From contig CM045759.1 in assembly GCA_025200525.1 (NCBI GenBank), forward strand, positions 3,906,001 to 3,970,000: DNA of 64,000 bases, written 5' to 3'. Origin of the DNA: Camellia lanceoleosa (lineage: Eukaryota > Streptophyta > Magnoliopsida > Ericales > Theaceae). Numbering within the stretch: position 1 is the stretch's first letter; each line of letters opens with the position of its first letter. Below are positions 50,501-61,685 of the stretch, one piece after another. The notes under the pieces are model-generated. The model had not been told where the DNA came from. It saw only the letters and a list, made by a program, of their open reading frames with translations, and searched no databases. The position numbers and the translations under genes are program-made.

Positions 50501-53500
50501 ATTTCTAGAGTTGAGGGTTGATAAGTCTGTGAGTCCTCATGCCTTACCAGTGCTCAATTGATAAGCACTCGATCCCCATGCGCCTTACCAGTGCTCAATG
50601 CTCATGTGCGCCTTTGAGAGTCACCTTAGTCTTGAGCCATGGCGCCCTTATTTTTGCTCATAAAAATTTCAGAGACTGCTTTCTATAAGGCCTTGATCAC
50701 CCATGCGGAAAATGACCAATTTGTTTGCTTTTAGGTTTTGATTGCTCTTTTGATATATATTAGACCCTAACCCATTTTTAGGGTTTAAGCCACTTATTTG
50801 AATAGTCTTGAGAGAGTTTTGAGTGTTTTTCAACCTTAGCATCTTAAGATTTTTTTTTTTTTCCTCGAGTTTCAAATAATTATCTTCACACTATGTATTG
50901 CACTTTAGTATCTTGACATCCCATAGCCATTTAGGTAAATGGAATTGTCACAGGCAGAGATCAAGGTGAGGATCTTCATGGTGGTATGACAAATCAAAAG
51001 AGGTTGATTATTTCAGGCTGAGCTCATGGAGTGTAGAGAGATTTTGAAGTTAGGTTAACTAGGTAAAGTTATAGTTCTTTCATCTGACTCTTGTAAACCT
51101 GTCTTGTAAGCCTTTGATTTTTTGTGGATTGTTTGCAGTGTTGGGATTTTTTTTTTTTATATCTCGTGGGAGAGTTTTCCCATAAGGTTTCCACATTAAA
51201 TCACTATGTTCACTTTCTTGTTTTATTATTCTATGATGATTTGCCTTATCATACCTGATCTAAGATTGAATTGGTATTGTTAGTTGGCCGATATTTTTGA
51301 AAGTGGTAATTAGTCAGTGTTTGGCCCATTCACCCCCCTCTAGGCACAAACTTTTGTACATGGTAAGCTTCACATACAAATATCAAGTATGGGTGGTGAT
51401 CACATGCATACATGTGTGCTTCCACATCTAGTAGTGAACAATGTTGATTCTATAAGATTCCTTTCATCATAAAAAGGGGATATGGTATGGGATTTGCTGA
51501 GAGATAGAGATATACGACACATTGCATGTCGAGGTTATTAAGTGTAACCTTTTATTCCTTTTTTATGTGTAGCATCCCCTTTGGATGCTCTTCATTGATA
51601 TTTGTTTTACTTGTCAAAAATAAAAGAAAGAAAGTTACGGTTGATAGTTGTGGTAGTAGCCCTATGATGCCATGTTTAATTTGTCATTTCGTTCAATGTC
51701 TGATGGATGGTAGCCATGCTTGTTTATACGAAGTAATGAGGAAGTTCAGTTAATGAAGTAGAGACTGCCCACGAAGTATAGTCGGTAGTAACTCCAGAAC
51801 TTGTAACCCGCCTTATGAAAAAATACTTCACTGCTCTCTTAATTGTCTTTTTTTCAGATCCATGATTGCATTTTTGATGGTGGTAATATGCCAGTAGATA
51901 GAACATTTCAATACCTTGTACATCTTTTTTCTTGTAATTTGTTTTTTTCTTTTTTAATATATATATATATATATATTTGAGTTCAAGCATGTGTTGTTGA
52001 TGAATTTCACTTATCTTTCTGTATTTTTTAATCTAACACTGCGGTATGAATTATTTTTGACAAATTTAGTCAAATCTGTTAAGTTGATCCCAGTCCTCCT
52101 GGATGAATCAGTACTGAAACTAAAGCTAGTTATCTATTCTGCCAGTTTCAAGTTCAGAACTGATCTTCCTTGTTACTTTTCAGAAGTATGTTTTGCTGAC
52201 AATATGTTTGCTTACTTGCCAAATTCACAGGATCATTATGCTGATTGAAGTAGTATTTGCTGGGTTTTTCATGAGTGTATACGTTGGTGAGTTTACATGC
52301 ATGCATACTTGGAGATATTCAGGAGTTGAATCCATGCAACTCCTAAATATATCTTTGGTAATGGAGTGGTGTATATGTCTTGCAGTTTATTTTGATGCAT
52401 GTAAAGTAGCTTATACTTCCCCTTGTTTACTTTAGGGACAGATTATGCTGCATCAAAAGTTCCTAGTACTGGCTTCTTTTTTGCCCCTAATTGAAGTTCC
52501 TACAGAGTTGCTGACACACATTTGAACCTTAGTTACAAAATATGGAATTTGTATCTCCTAGCCATGTGAGAAGCTAGATCTTATTTACTAGCAAATGTGA
52601 ACGTCTTCTTTAAACATCCTGTAAAATTAGAGGATCCAGGTTTCTAAATTGGGTACAGGTATTGGATGCATATCCCAACATTGGGGAAAATAGAAGAGTC
52701 TGTATAACATAGATCAAAATAAATCTCACAACTGCTCCAATGAGACAATTTTTACCAGCTATTTGAACCAAAAAAAGAGAGTACAAGAGCCAACCCACCT
52801 TTTGGGTGTTCATGGCTACCAGCCTACTGCCAACTTAGGTTTACTTCTTGCAAAACTTAATTTGTGGATTTTTTTTTTCCTTTCTTCCAGTGAAAGTTTC
52901 TTTTCCAATGTGTTCACATTTTATAATTTGAATGTCATTCTCTCTCTCTCTCTCTTCAGAATTAAATGAAATTCTCATTTTTTTGCTTGCAGGTTACATA
53001 CACCAGTATAATTCGTTGGATTCTCATCCTGATGTTTTGAAGTCATTATATTCTCCCCTTCAGCCATCAAGTTCTTTGGAAGGGTTGAGGTAGTGATATA
53101 TTATTGAACCTATATTCTCAATTTTTGTGAAACAATTTTAGCTTTGTGAGTGTCTACTTCTAATTTCCTTGTTTTTCTGTAAAGATTGACGTCAATGTTA
53201 TAAACTTATATTTTAGTTGAACACGTCATGAATGTATTCTATTTTGTTCATTTCACAATGTTAGTCCCCTTTGGGAATTCCAACTTTTAAGGGGACTTGT
53301 AGTTCAAATTCAAATTAAGAAGGAATTGATTTCCAAAAGAAAAAACGTCCCCTTCATTCCTACTTTTAAATATTTATTATTTGGAAAATTATAAAGTTTT
53401 TTGTTGACTTTCAAAGAGGACTAATATTTTGGACATCCTAAATTAGAAATAAGGAGTAACACTATAGGATGGAGGGAGTAATTATTCAATTATTTTTTTA

Positions 53501-56500
53501 TTTTTTTATTTTTGGCTGATACTTTACATTAGTGCAATTAGCTACTCGGATTCCACCACACCTAAGAGGCACTACTTCTTACTCCTTGGTTGGATCATGG
53601 AAGTTTGCATGATGATATCGTTTTTGACATCCCCTTGTAAAGGTTTAGTAAGCTAAATTAAAGATCATTTTTATTATTTTTTGTTGTTGGGTTAGTAATC
53701 TGATTTTTTGAAAATCTAGTTACTATTCTGAATCATAGGAAATGGTTACAAAAGGCTTAAATCGTTTTTGACATCCCCTTGTACAGGTTCAGTAAGTTAA
53801 ATTAAAGATCATTTTTATTATTTGTTGTTGTTGGGTTAGTAATCTGATTTTTTGAAAATTTAGTTAAATGGTTACAAAAGGCTTAATGTACTACTAGGTG
53901 CATGTGTTCCATGTGCCAACTTGAACTTCGAATATTCTTCAGAATATAATTCTTTTTTTGGTTTTCCTTTGGAATTTTTGTATGGTTACTTGGATTGAGT
54001 TTCAAAGGCAGCACATACTTTTTTCTGAAAATTGAAGGGTTCACCCAACCAAATATATTTTAAGTATGCCAAAGGAATGATGTAACTCTCAGCGCAAACC
54101 ACCACCAACACCGCGCCCCGCCCCCCCCCTCTTCTTTGTGTAAGTTGAGGGGGTTGTAGCTGTAATACCTAAATTATTGCACCATTATATAAACCAAAAC
54201 AAACCTCTAAATGGCAATATTCATGTAGTGATATTTGCTTAACATGGCAGGTACCATGATGGTGGTCGGCTTGCTGATCAGCAAATGGCTTTGTTGCAAT
54301 ATCAACGGGAAAATCTTCACTTTCTAAGTGAGGAGGTATTGATTGATAGTTGCTTGATTGATAGTGGGCAATGAGATGCTCTGATATGCATAATTAGTTC
54401 ATTAGTGGTAAAAAGTGGTAATGTGATTCTCATAAATTCCGTACCTTGTGTATCCTTTCAGATCCTTCGGTTGCAAGAATGCTTAAGCAAATATGAGCGA
54501 TCCAATGATGGGAGCACCCCACAGGTAATTAATTATCATTCTGGGTAAAAATAATATTTAAAAAAAAATATATGTTACCGTGTAAATTTTGTTCCTGAAA
54601 TATTATTCGAATATGTATATGGCCACATGCTCTTTTTCTTTTCTTTTTTTCTTTTGATCTAAAGGAGATTGAAGTAGTAGTTAAATTCCCTTCTGGTATT
54701 GAGACTATAATGGAATCTGGAAGTGGGATGAGAAATTTATCCTTATAGTAGCCAGCCGATAATGGCTGGCTTCAGATTCAGAAATTGGGAAATTGTTGAG
54801 AAATGGAAGGATATCAACTACAAGCCATATGGACCCATAATCTCTTTTCACTCGACGGTTTGGTGGAAGGGTCCTCTTCTTTGGTACCAAACTTAAAAGA
54901 GTCTAAAATGTAGATTATAAATGTTTTGTTTCTTGTATGATTTCTTAAATAATGAACTTACATGGGTGTGTTTTTTCTTCATCTACTTTTTAATTCCTTC
55001 TCTTGAGGCAGAACTGGACTGATTGAACAGTTAATAGTAATATTTTTCCGGCTCCTATTGCAGGTTGATCTTGCTCATCTTTTGGCAGCTCGTGATCAGG
55101 AATTACGAACACTTTCAGCTGAGGTAATACATTGTTTTCTCAACCCAAAGAAGGTTAAAATTTAATGCTGTTTCATCTGAGTAGAATATTTATAATGCTT
55201 CCCTAGTGGTTCTCTTTTGTGTTTCCTTTCCTCTTGCTTTTCCAGTTTTCATTATGCTCCCTACTTTTGGCTCTACACTTGAATGATGTAATTAACCTGC
55301 AATTCACAATTAGAATTTACTCAATTGTCATGAGTCTGAACCTCTCACCTACTTCTTTTGCTCAACAGAAAGCTCTCTTATCTCTCTAAGTTACAAAACT
55401 CCCAACCTAGAATCATGTGAACTATGAACCTCATCAAGCATTTCAATCTGAGTGATATTGTTTCTTTTTGGTGATGTTGAGAATGATTGTTATGTTCAGA
55501 TGAATCAATTGCAATCTGAGTTGAGCCTTGCTCGATCTTTGATTGCTGAGAGAGACTCTGAGATCCAGCTGCCTTACTACCAATAATCAGGTATTTTACT
55601 AGCATTATGTAGTGTCTTTAATCTCTCTGTCCCATCTTATATGCTTATATAGATACCTAGTTTGTTATTGTTCTTGTTGTGAGGCACAAATAAAAGATAT
55701 GGAAAACAAAACAAAACAAAACAAAACAAAAACTCAGACAATGGGATTTGATAAAATAAGAACAAAAGAATTGAAAATCCTTATCTTTGGAAAAAAGAAC
55801 CAGAAACACTACCAAATCCTCGGAAGGAAAACAGTGTCTGTCAGTCTGTATCATCTTCTTCTTCTTCTTCTTTTTCCTCTCTATTCTTTTGGACAGAGTT
55901 CTGCATTTATAGAGAATTTTGATTTTCTCATTGCTAAGGATACCTATTGGGGGCATCAAGCCTTATTAATTGAATGCAGTTTGGTTAAGTTTTTAGAATT
56001 TGTTTTCTAAGAAAATTTCAAAAACTAGTTTGGTGAAAAAAGTGAAAAAAAAATTTAGAACACATTTTTATATGGTTTTTCTCCTTTTTGAAGCGAAAAC
56101 CTTTGCAAATAAAAAAAAATATCTTTTTTAGTATTTATTTTGTCAAATTAGTTACTAATTTTTTCAAATAAATAAATAAAATTAGAAAACAAGTTTTTAA
56201 AAATCCAAACAGATATGTTTTCCATAATTCTTGTTTTTGGTGAGAACTGGAGTGAACTGAAAAACTGTGGAATGAATTTATCCTTTATCATGTATATTCT
56301 TATTTGCACAATGATTTCCAAACCTTAAAATTTGCTTCAGCTAAGCGTTCTGTTTTCCTCAAGATGGCATTTGAGATAGACTACAGAACTTTGTTGGCCT
56401 TTGGCTTCCCAGTGGGGAGGATAATCAGTTTGTTAACTGTCAGACTGATAGGACCCTTAAAATTTCCCCTAAAAACATTTTCAGCATCAAAATATCATTT

Positions 56501-56993
56501 GTGAAGTCAATATATTATTGCAAATGGTATCTTTGCATCAGTTAGATCGTCTTTCTTTTTCTCTCTTTCTTATCCTTTTTTTTAAATTTTTTTTTTTTTT
56601 AAAATCATATTGTTAAATTTCACATGTCATTGCTGGAACAGTATGTTGAGGAGAATGAAAGGCTGAGAGCTATACTAGGGGAATGGAGTACTAGAGCAGC
56701 AAAGGTAATACCGTTTTTGTTTTGTTTTGTTTTTGGGTACTATATGTTTTCACTCTTCATTTGTATGTTAGTATTAGCAATTTTGTCAATGATATATAGA
56801 TTTATTACTAACACTTCTAATTTTGGTCATCTATCTTTGAATAACACTACGCTAATACCTTTGGTCGGTTGGTTAAAAGCTTGAGCGAGCATTGGAGGAT
56901 GAGCGGATGTCAAACTTGGAATTACAAAAGAAGGTATTGATAGTGAGAAATCAACCGACACAGGAATCATCAGAATCAGCTGAACCAACTTAG
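37531..56993 (+). CDS. FIP1 homologue (FRIGIDA-interacting protein 1-like), 14 exons, frameshift in exon 12
   Basis: Exons: 37531-37613, 38629-38716, 38846-38954, 40539-40588, 47666-47732, 49181-49253, 52231-52286, 52993-53089, 54251-54335, 54462-54524, 55064-55123, 55500-55590, 56642-56704 and 56880-56993. Phases join cleanly through exon 11. The product matches my memory of Arabidopsis FIP1: EENAMFLDILHEAPLFGH near residue 24, about four hydrophobic segments (roughly 45-66, 76-95, 126-143, 150-175), then SLYSPLQPSS, YQRENLHFLSEE and DLAHLLAARDQELRTLS leading into a coiled coil. I believe the membrane part belongs to the TMEM192-like family, less surely. FIP1 was named for binding the flowering repressor FRIGIDA; its molecular role is unclear. 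Exon 12 is 91 bases, one more than phase allows, giving TAA at 55584-55586 and a 305-aa product instead of about 365. Intron 2 is GC-AG. Translation could also begin at the in-frame ATG at 37555. Confidence 0.9.
38717..38845 (+). other. GC-AG intron (intron 2 of the FIP1 homologue)
   Basis: The donor reads TTG|GCAAGT and the acceptor TCTAG|GCAGG. Only this splice keeps the conserved LLAGYAILAAG reading across the junction; no GT donor nearby does so. GC-AG introns are a small minority of U2-type plant introns and may be subject to regulated splicing. Confidence 0.8.
39987..40083 (-). mobile_element. Truncated RTE-type LINE or Au-SINE 3' end
   Basis: In intron 3, on the minus strand, the sequence includes GTCGACCCCACTTGATTGGG and AAGGCTTAGTTGG and ends in TTGGT units. 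This resembles the shared 3' end of plant RTE LINEs and Au SINEs. Imperfect 9-bp direct repeats, GCATGTACT (39978-39986) and GCATGTATT (40084-40092), flank the 97-bp fragment. Confidence 0.6.
41163..41467. mobile_element. Foldback MITE in FIP1-homologue intron 4
   Basis: The 5' arm starts GAGTAATGC and contains TATCATGAAAAGCTTCATGA. The reverse complement of the 3' end starts GAGTAATGCTAAGCTTCATG and contains the same TATCATGAAAAGCTTCATGA. The arms are about 70 bp and the element about 305 bp. I could not settle its target duplication or superfamily. Confidence 0.75.
41990..43630 (-). pseudogene. hAT transposase with BED zinc finger, degenerate
   Basis: From right to left: a BED zinc finger (RAWDHFDKIKS, CKYCQKEYLVDSKGHGTSNL, LLSHL) at 43385-43573. 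The central domain at 42719-43123 has SRVTIARDIVGIF, LNIDTWTSIQNLNYMCLTAH and DDDWKLQKRI. At 42164-42697 are TVDNASSNNTTIKFL, HMRCCAHILNLIVGDGLKEL and PTRWNSTYLMLEAT. These are the RICESLEEPER/Ac-like hAT blocks. At least two frameshifts occur, an Asp/Gly-rich stretch (near 42190-42270) follows, and the hAT dimerisation domain is missing. Confidence 0.9.
43166..43565 (-). repeat. 200-bp tandem duplication of the BED zinc-finger region
   Basis: Two copies start at 43166 and 43366, exactly 200 bases apart, sharing TTGTTTTCCATTATTATCC, GACAATATTTACAAACA and CATCTTCAGACTTGATTT. Only the right copy is joined in frame to the conserved N-terminus; the left carries small changes that break the frame. 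Confidence 0.9.
44559..44596. repeat. GA microsatellite
   Basis: A perfect (GA) run of 38 bases inside the hAT element. Further GA runs occur at about 44918-44943 and 45153-45172. Confidence 0.97.
45023..45235 (+). repeat. Short tandem repeat units inside the hAT element
   Basis: A 72-bp unit beginning CATCATCATCTACCTG and containing GAGATACAAGATGGTTTG occurs at 45023 and 45095. A third, shorter copy begins near 45201. It belongs to the subterminal region of the element. Confidence 0.85.
45511..46399. other. Intron 4 sequence, nothing recognised
   Basis: Spacer between the hAT element and the next MITE. Contains a short internal repetition (TGCCCTTTTKGTAGCT / TGCCCTTTTTGGCAGCT near 45550 and 45650) but no gene. 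Confidence 0.5.
46408..46656. mobile_element. Foldback MITE with long inverted repeats, MULE- or hAT-like
   Basis: Arms of about 80 bp pair across a short centre; both begin GGGT and share TTACAC, AAGA and TCAACTATTA. An 8-bp flanking repeat, AATAGTAA (46400-46407) and AATAGTAG (46657-46664), differs at one base. Long arms suit a Mutator-type MITE; the 8-bp duplication would also suit hAT. Confidence 0.75.
46665..47665. other. Remaining part of intron 4, nothing recognised
   Basis: AT-rich sequence up to exon 5. Open frames here are short and show no family resemblance. Confidence 0.5.
48316..48652. mobile_element. Probable MITE in FIP1-homologue intron 5
   Basis: The left end contains GGTGTATGGGAATG and AGGCTATTTTAGCC. 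The reverse complement of the right end reads GGGTGTTTGGAAAGTGGCTA, with repeated GGCTATTTTAG motifs. The ends look like diverged terminal inverted repeats, but no clean target duplication was found. Confidence 0.45.
49715..49894 (+). mobile_element. tRNA-derived SINE in FIP1-homologue intron 5/6 region
   Basis: It has an internal RNA polymerase III promoter: box A-like TGGTTCAATGG near 49727 and box B-like GGTTCAAGTCTC near 49770. The 180-bp element ends in a T-rich tail and is bracketed by a perfect 16-bp target duplication ATTAATTGTGTCTTGA (49699-49714 and 49895-49910). It is inserted in intron 6 (49254-52230). A GCATCAATGCAGGCATAA segment on both sides suggests an earlier local duplication. 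Confidence 0.9.
50900..51360 (+). mobile_element. Copia-type LTR remnant
   Basis: The text GGGAGAGTTTTCCCATAAGG, then TTTCCACATTAAATC, then CCCATTCACCCCCCTCTAGG follows the pattern of the 3' part of a plant Copia LTR and adjoining leader. No coding region or second LTR was found, so it is a fragment with unclear left limit. Confidence 0.45.
53617..53887 (+). repeat. 144-bp tandem duplication in FIP1-homologue intron 8
   Basis: Copies start at 53617 and 53761 and share ATCGTTTTTGACATCCCCTT, AAATTAAAGATCATTTTTAT and TTACAAAAGGCTTAA. The second copy lacks about 20 bases near its end. Non-coding. Confidence 0.92.
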
Positions 56994-58139
56994 TGAGCAG
57001 AGTCGATCACTTCTGTAAACAAATGTCTCCAGCCATCCAATGTATCATTGTCTTTTTATTTTTTTGTTCTTTTTAATTTTTTTTTTTTTTTTCACTTATG
57101 GTTGAAAGATCCTAAAGATGTCATGGTAACACTATGACATGAGCATATGGTCCAGTGTACAAATCAAATCAGACCATTTACTTCTCTGTTCATATGTTGG
57201 AGTTAAATAACAACTGTGATTCCTTTTGTGTTGCTAGTTTTCTTGTTTGCGTGATCATTCAATGTTAAGCTATAGTAATCAAAATGTTATTTACATTTAT
57301 TTGAGTAATGAGAGGATTTTAGTTATGAAAAAGCTTGTTTATTTCAACACAATTGGTTATTTTATTACTCTTTTTGGGGTCTAGGTTTGAGCTTTGTTTC
57401 GTCAATCAAGCCCAAACATAATTGATATGTCAGGCAAATGAGACAGGACAAATGTTTGACCTTAGTTGGTCAAGGAAATTAGTTGTATTCGGCCTTAGCT
57501 GAATGACATTAGGATGTTGGTCAAACTGAAGACTTTGGTATAGGTTTTTTTTTTGGCTATTTTAGTTATAAAAGATAAAATAAGTTAAAAAATTAATAAG
57601 ACAATCTAGTTCAAAAAGGCTAAGGCAGAGTAGCCATAGTTTGTTTGGCTAACCATGGTTTTGACATGATTCTATGAATCTCAATGTTACAGGATTTACA
57701 AATCCTCATTGCAAGTGTATAGCTTCTTACTGCAAAAATGCGAGAGAGGTTCCTGTCATTACTAAACACTGTTTTATCTCTACACGAAAAATGGTTTGAC
57801 GCTCTTACTTCACCCTCTTCTTGAAAAAGGCGAATTTAGCAAATATTATTCTGTATATATGAATGTTGACATATAATCAGAGGTGCACACATATAAATAA
57901 TAGTGTAAATTTGATGTGTTTATAATTTATATTAAAATTTTGATGGTTTAACAATTTATATTAAAATTTTAAAAGGGTTTAATGAGTGAGAAATAGAGTT
58001 GAATTTTAAATTTATTATTGAGTTGTATTGTATCCAAGACAATTATGGATATGGCCATTAAATAAGTTGAAATATGCTTTTGAGTAAGCTCAAGCTTAAA
58101 TGAAAATTGCAAATGGCCAACTTGCGCTAAACCTTATCC
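56994..58139. other. FIP1-homologue 3' region and intergenic DNA
   Basis: The first 250 bases probably include the 3' untranslated region; a poly-T run is at about 57080. No other gene is seen. Confidence 0.5.
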
Positions 58140-58147
58140 TCCCTAAC

Positions 58148-58619
58148 TAGGGGTGTATTTTAACCGGCTCATTCCCCGAGGGCCCATGTCGACTTCTTGA
58201 TTCTCGCTAAAAATAGAAATTTGGGCGGGCCGGTCCACAGGCCGAAAAACTATGCCCATGCTGACCAAGCCCAAGCCGGGAATAGGAGTGCATTTGGGGT
58301 GGCCCGATGCAGTGGGCCCCTAGGCAGGCTCGAGCTGAGTGGGCTTAAACAAATTTTAAATTTTTTCTATCAAAGGTTTATTATTTTCCATTAAAAATAA
58401 CACTAGGCCTCGGTGGTAGAGGCTTGCCGGCTTTTGGGCCAGGCGATGGATTGGGCCAAAGTGAGGCCGAGCCCGTGGCCGAACTTCAGAACGATGGCTC
58501 AGGCCCTGGCCCAAGGCCTTGAGCTAGGCTTGGGCCCGGACCTAAACGAGCGGGGCCCACCTCAGGCTACGGGCGAGTTTCTGGCCGCCTACAGGCCATA
58601 GGCCAAAATTACAACCCTA
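58148..58619. mobile_element. GC-rich hAT MITE with perfect target duplication
   Basis: 472 bp, starting TAGGGGTGTATTTTAACC; the reverse complement of the end starts TAGGGTTGTAATTTTGGCC. The 8-bp target duplication TCCCTAAC is identical on both sides (58140-58147 and 58620-58627). The interior is strikingly GC-rich (GGGCC, GGCCC strings) within AT-rich surroundings. Its termini match those of the hAT element at 41753-45502, so that family could have mobilised it. Confidence 0.9.
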
Positions 58620-58744
58620 TCCCTAACCTACCTTGGAAAGTGCAAGGGGAAATTACCAATTAGTGAGACATGGAGCAAATATTTATTAAAGAGGGAATTT
58701 TTATTTTTATTTTTTTTGAGCAATGTTAAATGATATAAATTTTT

Positions 58745-59088
58745 GGGTAAATTACAAATACACCTCCTGAGATTTGCTAAAAATACGAATTACTCCATGT
58801 GGTTTGAAAAATTAAAAATACCTCATTATCAGAATTTTTTATTTAACAGAATTAATTAAAAAAGTGTAATTTCTAACTGTTCACCTATACAAAATAAAAT
58901 TATCTGAATTATTAATTGAAATAAAATTTTAACATTATTAAAAATTATTAATTAACTTGATAATTTATTAATAAAATGACCTATTTGTTATGAAATTAGA
59001 AAACTTAGGGGCATAATGTAATTTCTAAAACTACAGGGGGGAATTTGTAATTTAAGTAAATCTCAGGAGTTGTGTTAGTAATTTATCC
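58745..59088. mobile_element. MULE-type foldback MITE, copy 1
   Basis: 344 bp with termini GGGTAAATTACAAATACACC and (reverse complement of end) GGATAAATTACTAACACAAC. A perfect 9-bp target duplication TAAATTTTT (58736-58744 and 59089-59097) fits the Mutator superfamily. It is a sister of the element at 61686-62026. Confidence 0.85.
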
Positions 59089-59458
59089 TAAATTTTTTTT
59101 ATCAAATACTCACAAATGTAAGACACACATGTGGGATTCACACATGTGGCTGTTTAGTAGAAATTGTGGTAAAAAATTTGAAGTCTATCATTTTTGAATT
59201 TTTTTGAACTGAATTTTTTGTTTTTTGTTTTTTTTAATTAACAAAAAAAATTACCCCCTATGTGTCGGTAATTATTTTTGGTTCAAATAAGTTGATATAT
59301 AGTTTCCTAGTCTTAAACTTAGCAATTGTAGGTTGAAGGGTAGAAAACATAACCAACTCTGGTGGACTTGCAAAAAAATTGTAGAAAATCTCATAATCTT
59401 CTATAATTACATTGATTTTCTTTTTAATAAGCTTAAAGAGATTAACAGTAATACATAT

Positions 59459-59731
59459 AGGGCATGTTTGATTGGATGGATTATAACATGAGATTGAGAT
59501 CATTAATCTGTGAGCCCAATTATTCTATGTTTGTTTTAATATTTTGGTTTAAGATTATTTATCCAATGGATAATTAATCCAACAAATTTGTACGATTATT
59601 AGTAATGGGGTATAGGTGAGATTATTAATTCAATGGATAATTTATCTTATTAATCCAATTGGATAGTGAATATCGCTAATTTTATATGATTATTAATATC
59701 TCACTATTAGTCTTGTGAATCAAATATGAAG
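59459..59731. mobile_element. Probable MITE
   Basis: The left arm contains CATGTTTGATTGG, GAGATTGAGATCATTAATC; the reverse complement of the right end contains CATATTTGATTCACAAG and TGAGATATTAATAATC. Diverged arms of about 45 bp. The target duplication was not resolved. Confidence 0.5.
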
Positions 59732-60243
59732 ATAGTGTAATAAGACTGACAATTACTAACGCAAAATGAATTAAGCATAGTGTGAATTAAAATTTTAAAT
59801 AAAACTAATACAATTATGTTAAAATTGTTATACTATTTTTAAGAGAAAATTATGGTGTACATCTCTCAAAGAGTGTGATATATGTATTTTATAACTAAAA
59901 AAAAGTCATAATTTTATACTTTCAAAGTCATAACTAAAAATAAAAAAGTTATAATTAAACAACATATGAGGTATAACCAAAGATCTCACAAGTCATAATT
60001 AAAATAAGGTCATAATTAAATAAAAAATTAGTCATTAGTAGAGAAAAAATTAATATAACTTAGGAATACACATGATAAAAGTGTGTATAGTAGAATTTTG
60101 CACTTACTTAAAATTTTATAGGAGGTGAATGTAGTTTGTATTGGCCAACTTGCTTTAATCCATTGAGAAAGCGCTTAAACTTTAGTAAGCATTGGTTATT
60201 GTGCAATTTGTTAGGTCTAGTAACTTTTTTTTAATTATAAAAT

Positions 60244-60571
60244 GGGGTTGGCTCCCAATATGAGAGAATTTGAGGGGTTTACAGGGCTTATTATGAGTTC
60301 CGTTTTGATAATACGAATCTTTCATTTTATAGCATTTGTTTCTAAAAAAATGAATGATCTATTTAAAAAATATATTTCTTGTCCATTTTTTCATAGATAA
60401 ATGCAATAAAAGTTATGGTTATTAGATTGAACTAATTTTTTATTATAGATATTACACATTTTGAGGGCCTACAAAATGAAAGATTCGGATCATCAAAACA
60501 GGACTTGTGGTGAACCTTATAAGTCTCTCAAGTTCTCTCATATTGAGATCTTAACATAAGAAAAACTCAAC
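60244..60571. mobile_element. Foldback MITE with 9-bp target duplication
   Basis: Arms of about 70 bp share AATATGAGAGAA and CGAATCTTTCATTTT. The direct repeat TTATAAAAT (60235-60243 and 60572-60580) is a perfect 9 bp. Part of the arm (TTTTGATAATMYGAA) resembles the element in front of the protease gene (2830-3283). Confidence 0.75.
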
Positions 60572-60779
60572 TTATAAAATTTTGTATTAGTGTGTTTAGT
60601 ACAATTTCTGTTTATAATTTATGAAATAAAAGTAATTTAAATATGCTAAGAAATTGATAATTGAAAAATTAAAAAAATGATACTTTTAACATTGACTTTG
60701 TATTTATTAATTTTTTACTTATAAAAATTATGCAAACAACTCTTTCAAAAGTGAAAATATAATGTAATCTATTGATGAG

Positions 60780-61349
60780 AGGTGGATAATCATCGAGCGG
60801 ACTAGGTTTGGGCGGATTAAAACTACATAATAAAAATTTTGTATCTGTTCAAACCAGGTTACGCCTAACATTTATTCAGCCTCTATGTTTGCCCAAGGCT
60901 CTTAAAAAATAATTATAAATTACAAACTCACCTAACATATATATGTTAAAAGAAAATTAAATTATTCCATAATTAAATTCAATCATACATTATATATTTC
61001 TTAAACAAAATATATTGACATTATTATAAATTGAAATTTTTTTAAATACAATTCAATCACATATCACCATAAATGTGAATTTCAATAAAATCAAAAAAAT
61101 AAAGTCTAGATCCAAAAAAAAAATATTTTAATATATTAGAAATAAAAATAAATAATTAATTAATTTAATAATAGGCCGGATTGAGCTGGGCCTAAGTTGA
61201 CAATATAAACCTCAAGTCTAACTCTATTAATATTTTGAGTTAAAAAATATTAGTCCATCTTGACCCTAAAAATAATCTGCTATCCAAGCTCTAAAAAAAT
61301 AGGATTGGATCGGGTGGGCTGGGGCGAGCCAACAGCCACATATCTACCC
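60780..61349. mobile_element. Possible degenerate hAT MITE
   Basis: The left end (AGAGGTGGATAATC) and the reverse complement of the right end (AGGGTAGATATGTGG) are weakly similar, with GC-rich GGGCTGGGGCGAGCC near the right end as in other hAT MITEs. Flanking octamers agree at only 5 of 8 positions. Confidence 0.3.
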
Positions 61350-61685
61350 TTGTTGACAGTGTATGACCAAGTGAAAAGATATACTTGCTTTTGTTGTACC
61401 TTTCCATAATATTTGTAAATTGCTTAAATCATGTCGAATTTTTATAATGTTTAACCACAACTACTCTGTGCAAAATCTCCTATAAAACTATCATTGGGTT
61501 TGGTTTGATTTTTCAGAAATTTATTTAAATTTTTTTTTTAAAAAAAAATTAAAAAAATTAAAAAGAATTAATTTGGTTAAAGAAATTAAAAAAATGAAAA
61601 TATTTATTAATTTTACTTAATTTTATTTTTGGGAGGTCATAAATAATTTTAAAAAAATTTAAAAGTATTTTTGATATTTATTTTA

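Noticed and set aside
55612..56010. 132-codon frame in FIP1-homologue intron 12
   Set aside because: Composed of simple Lys/Asn and Leu/Phe runs within a clear intron; no domain.
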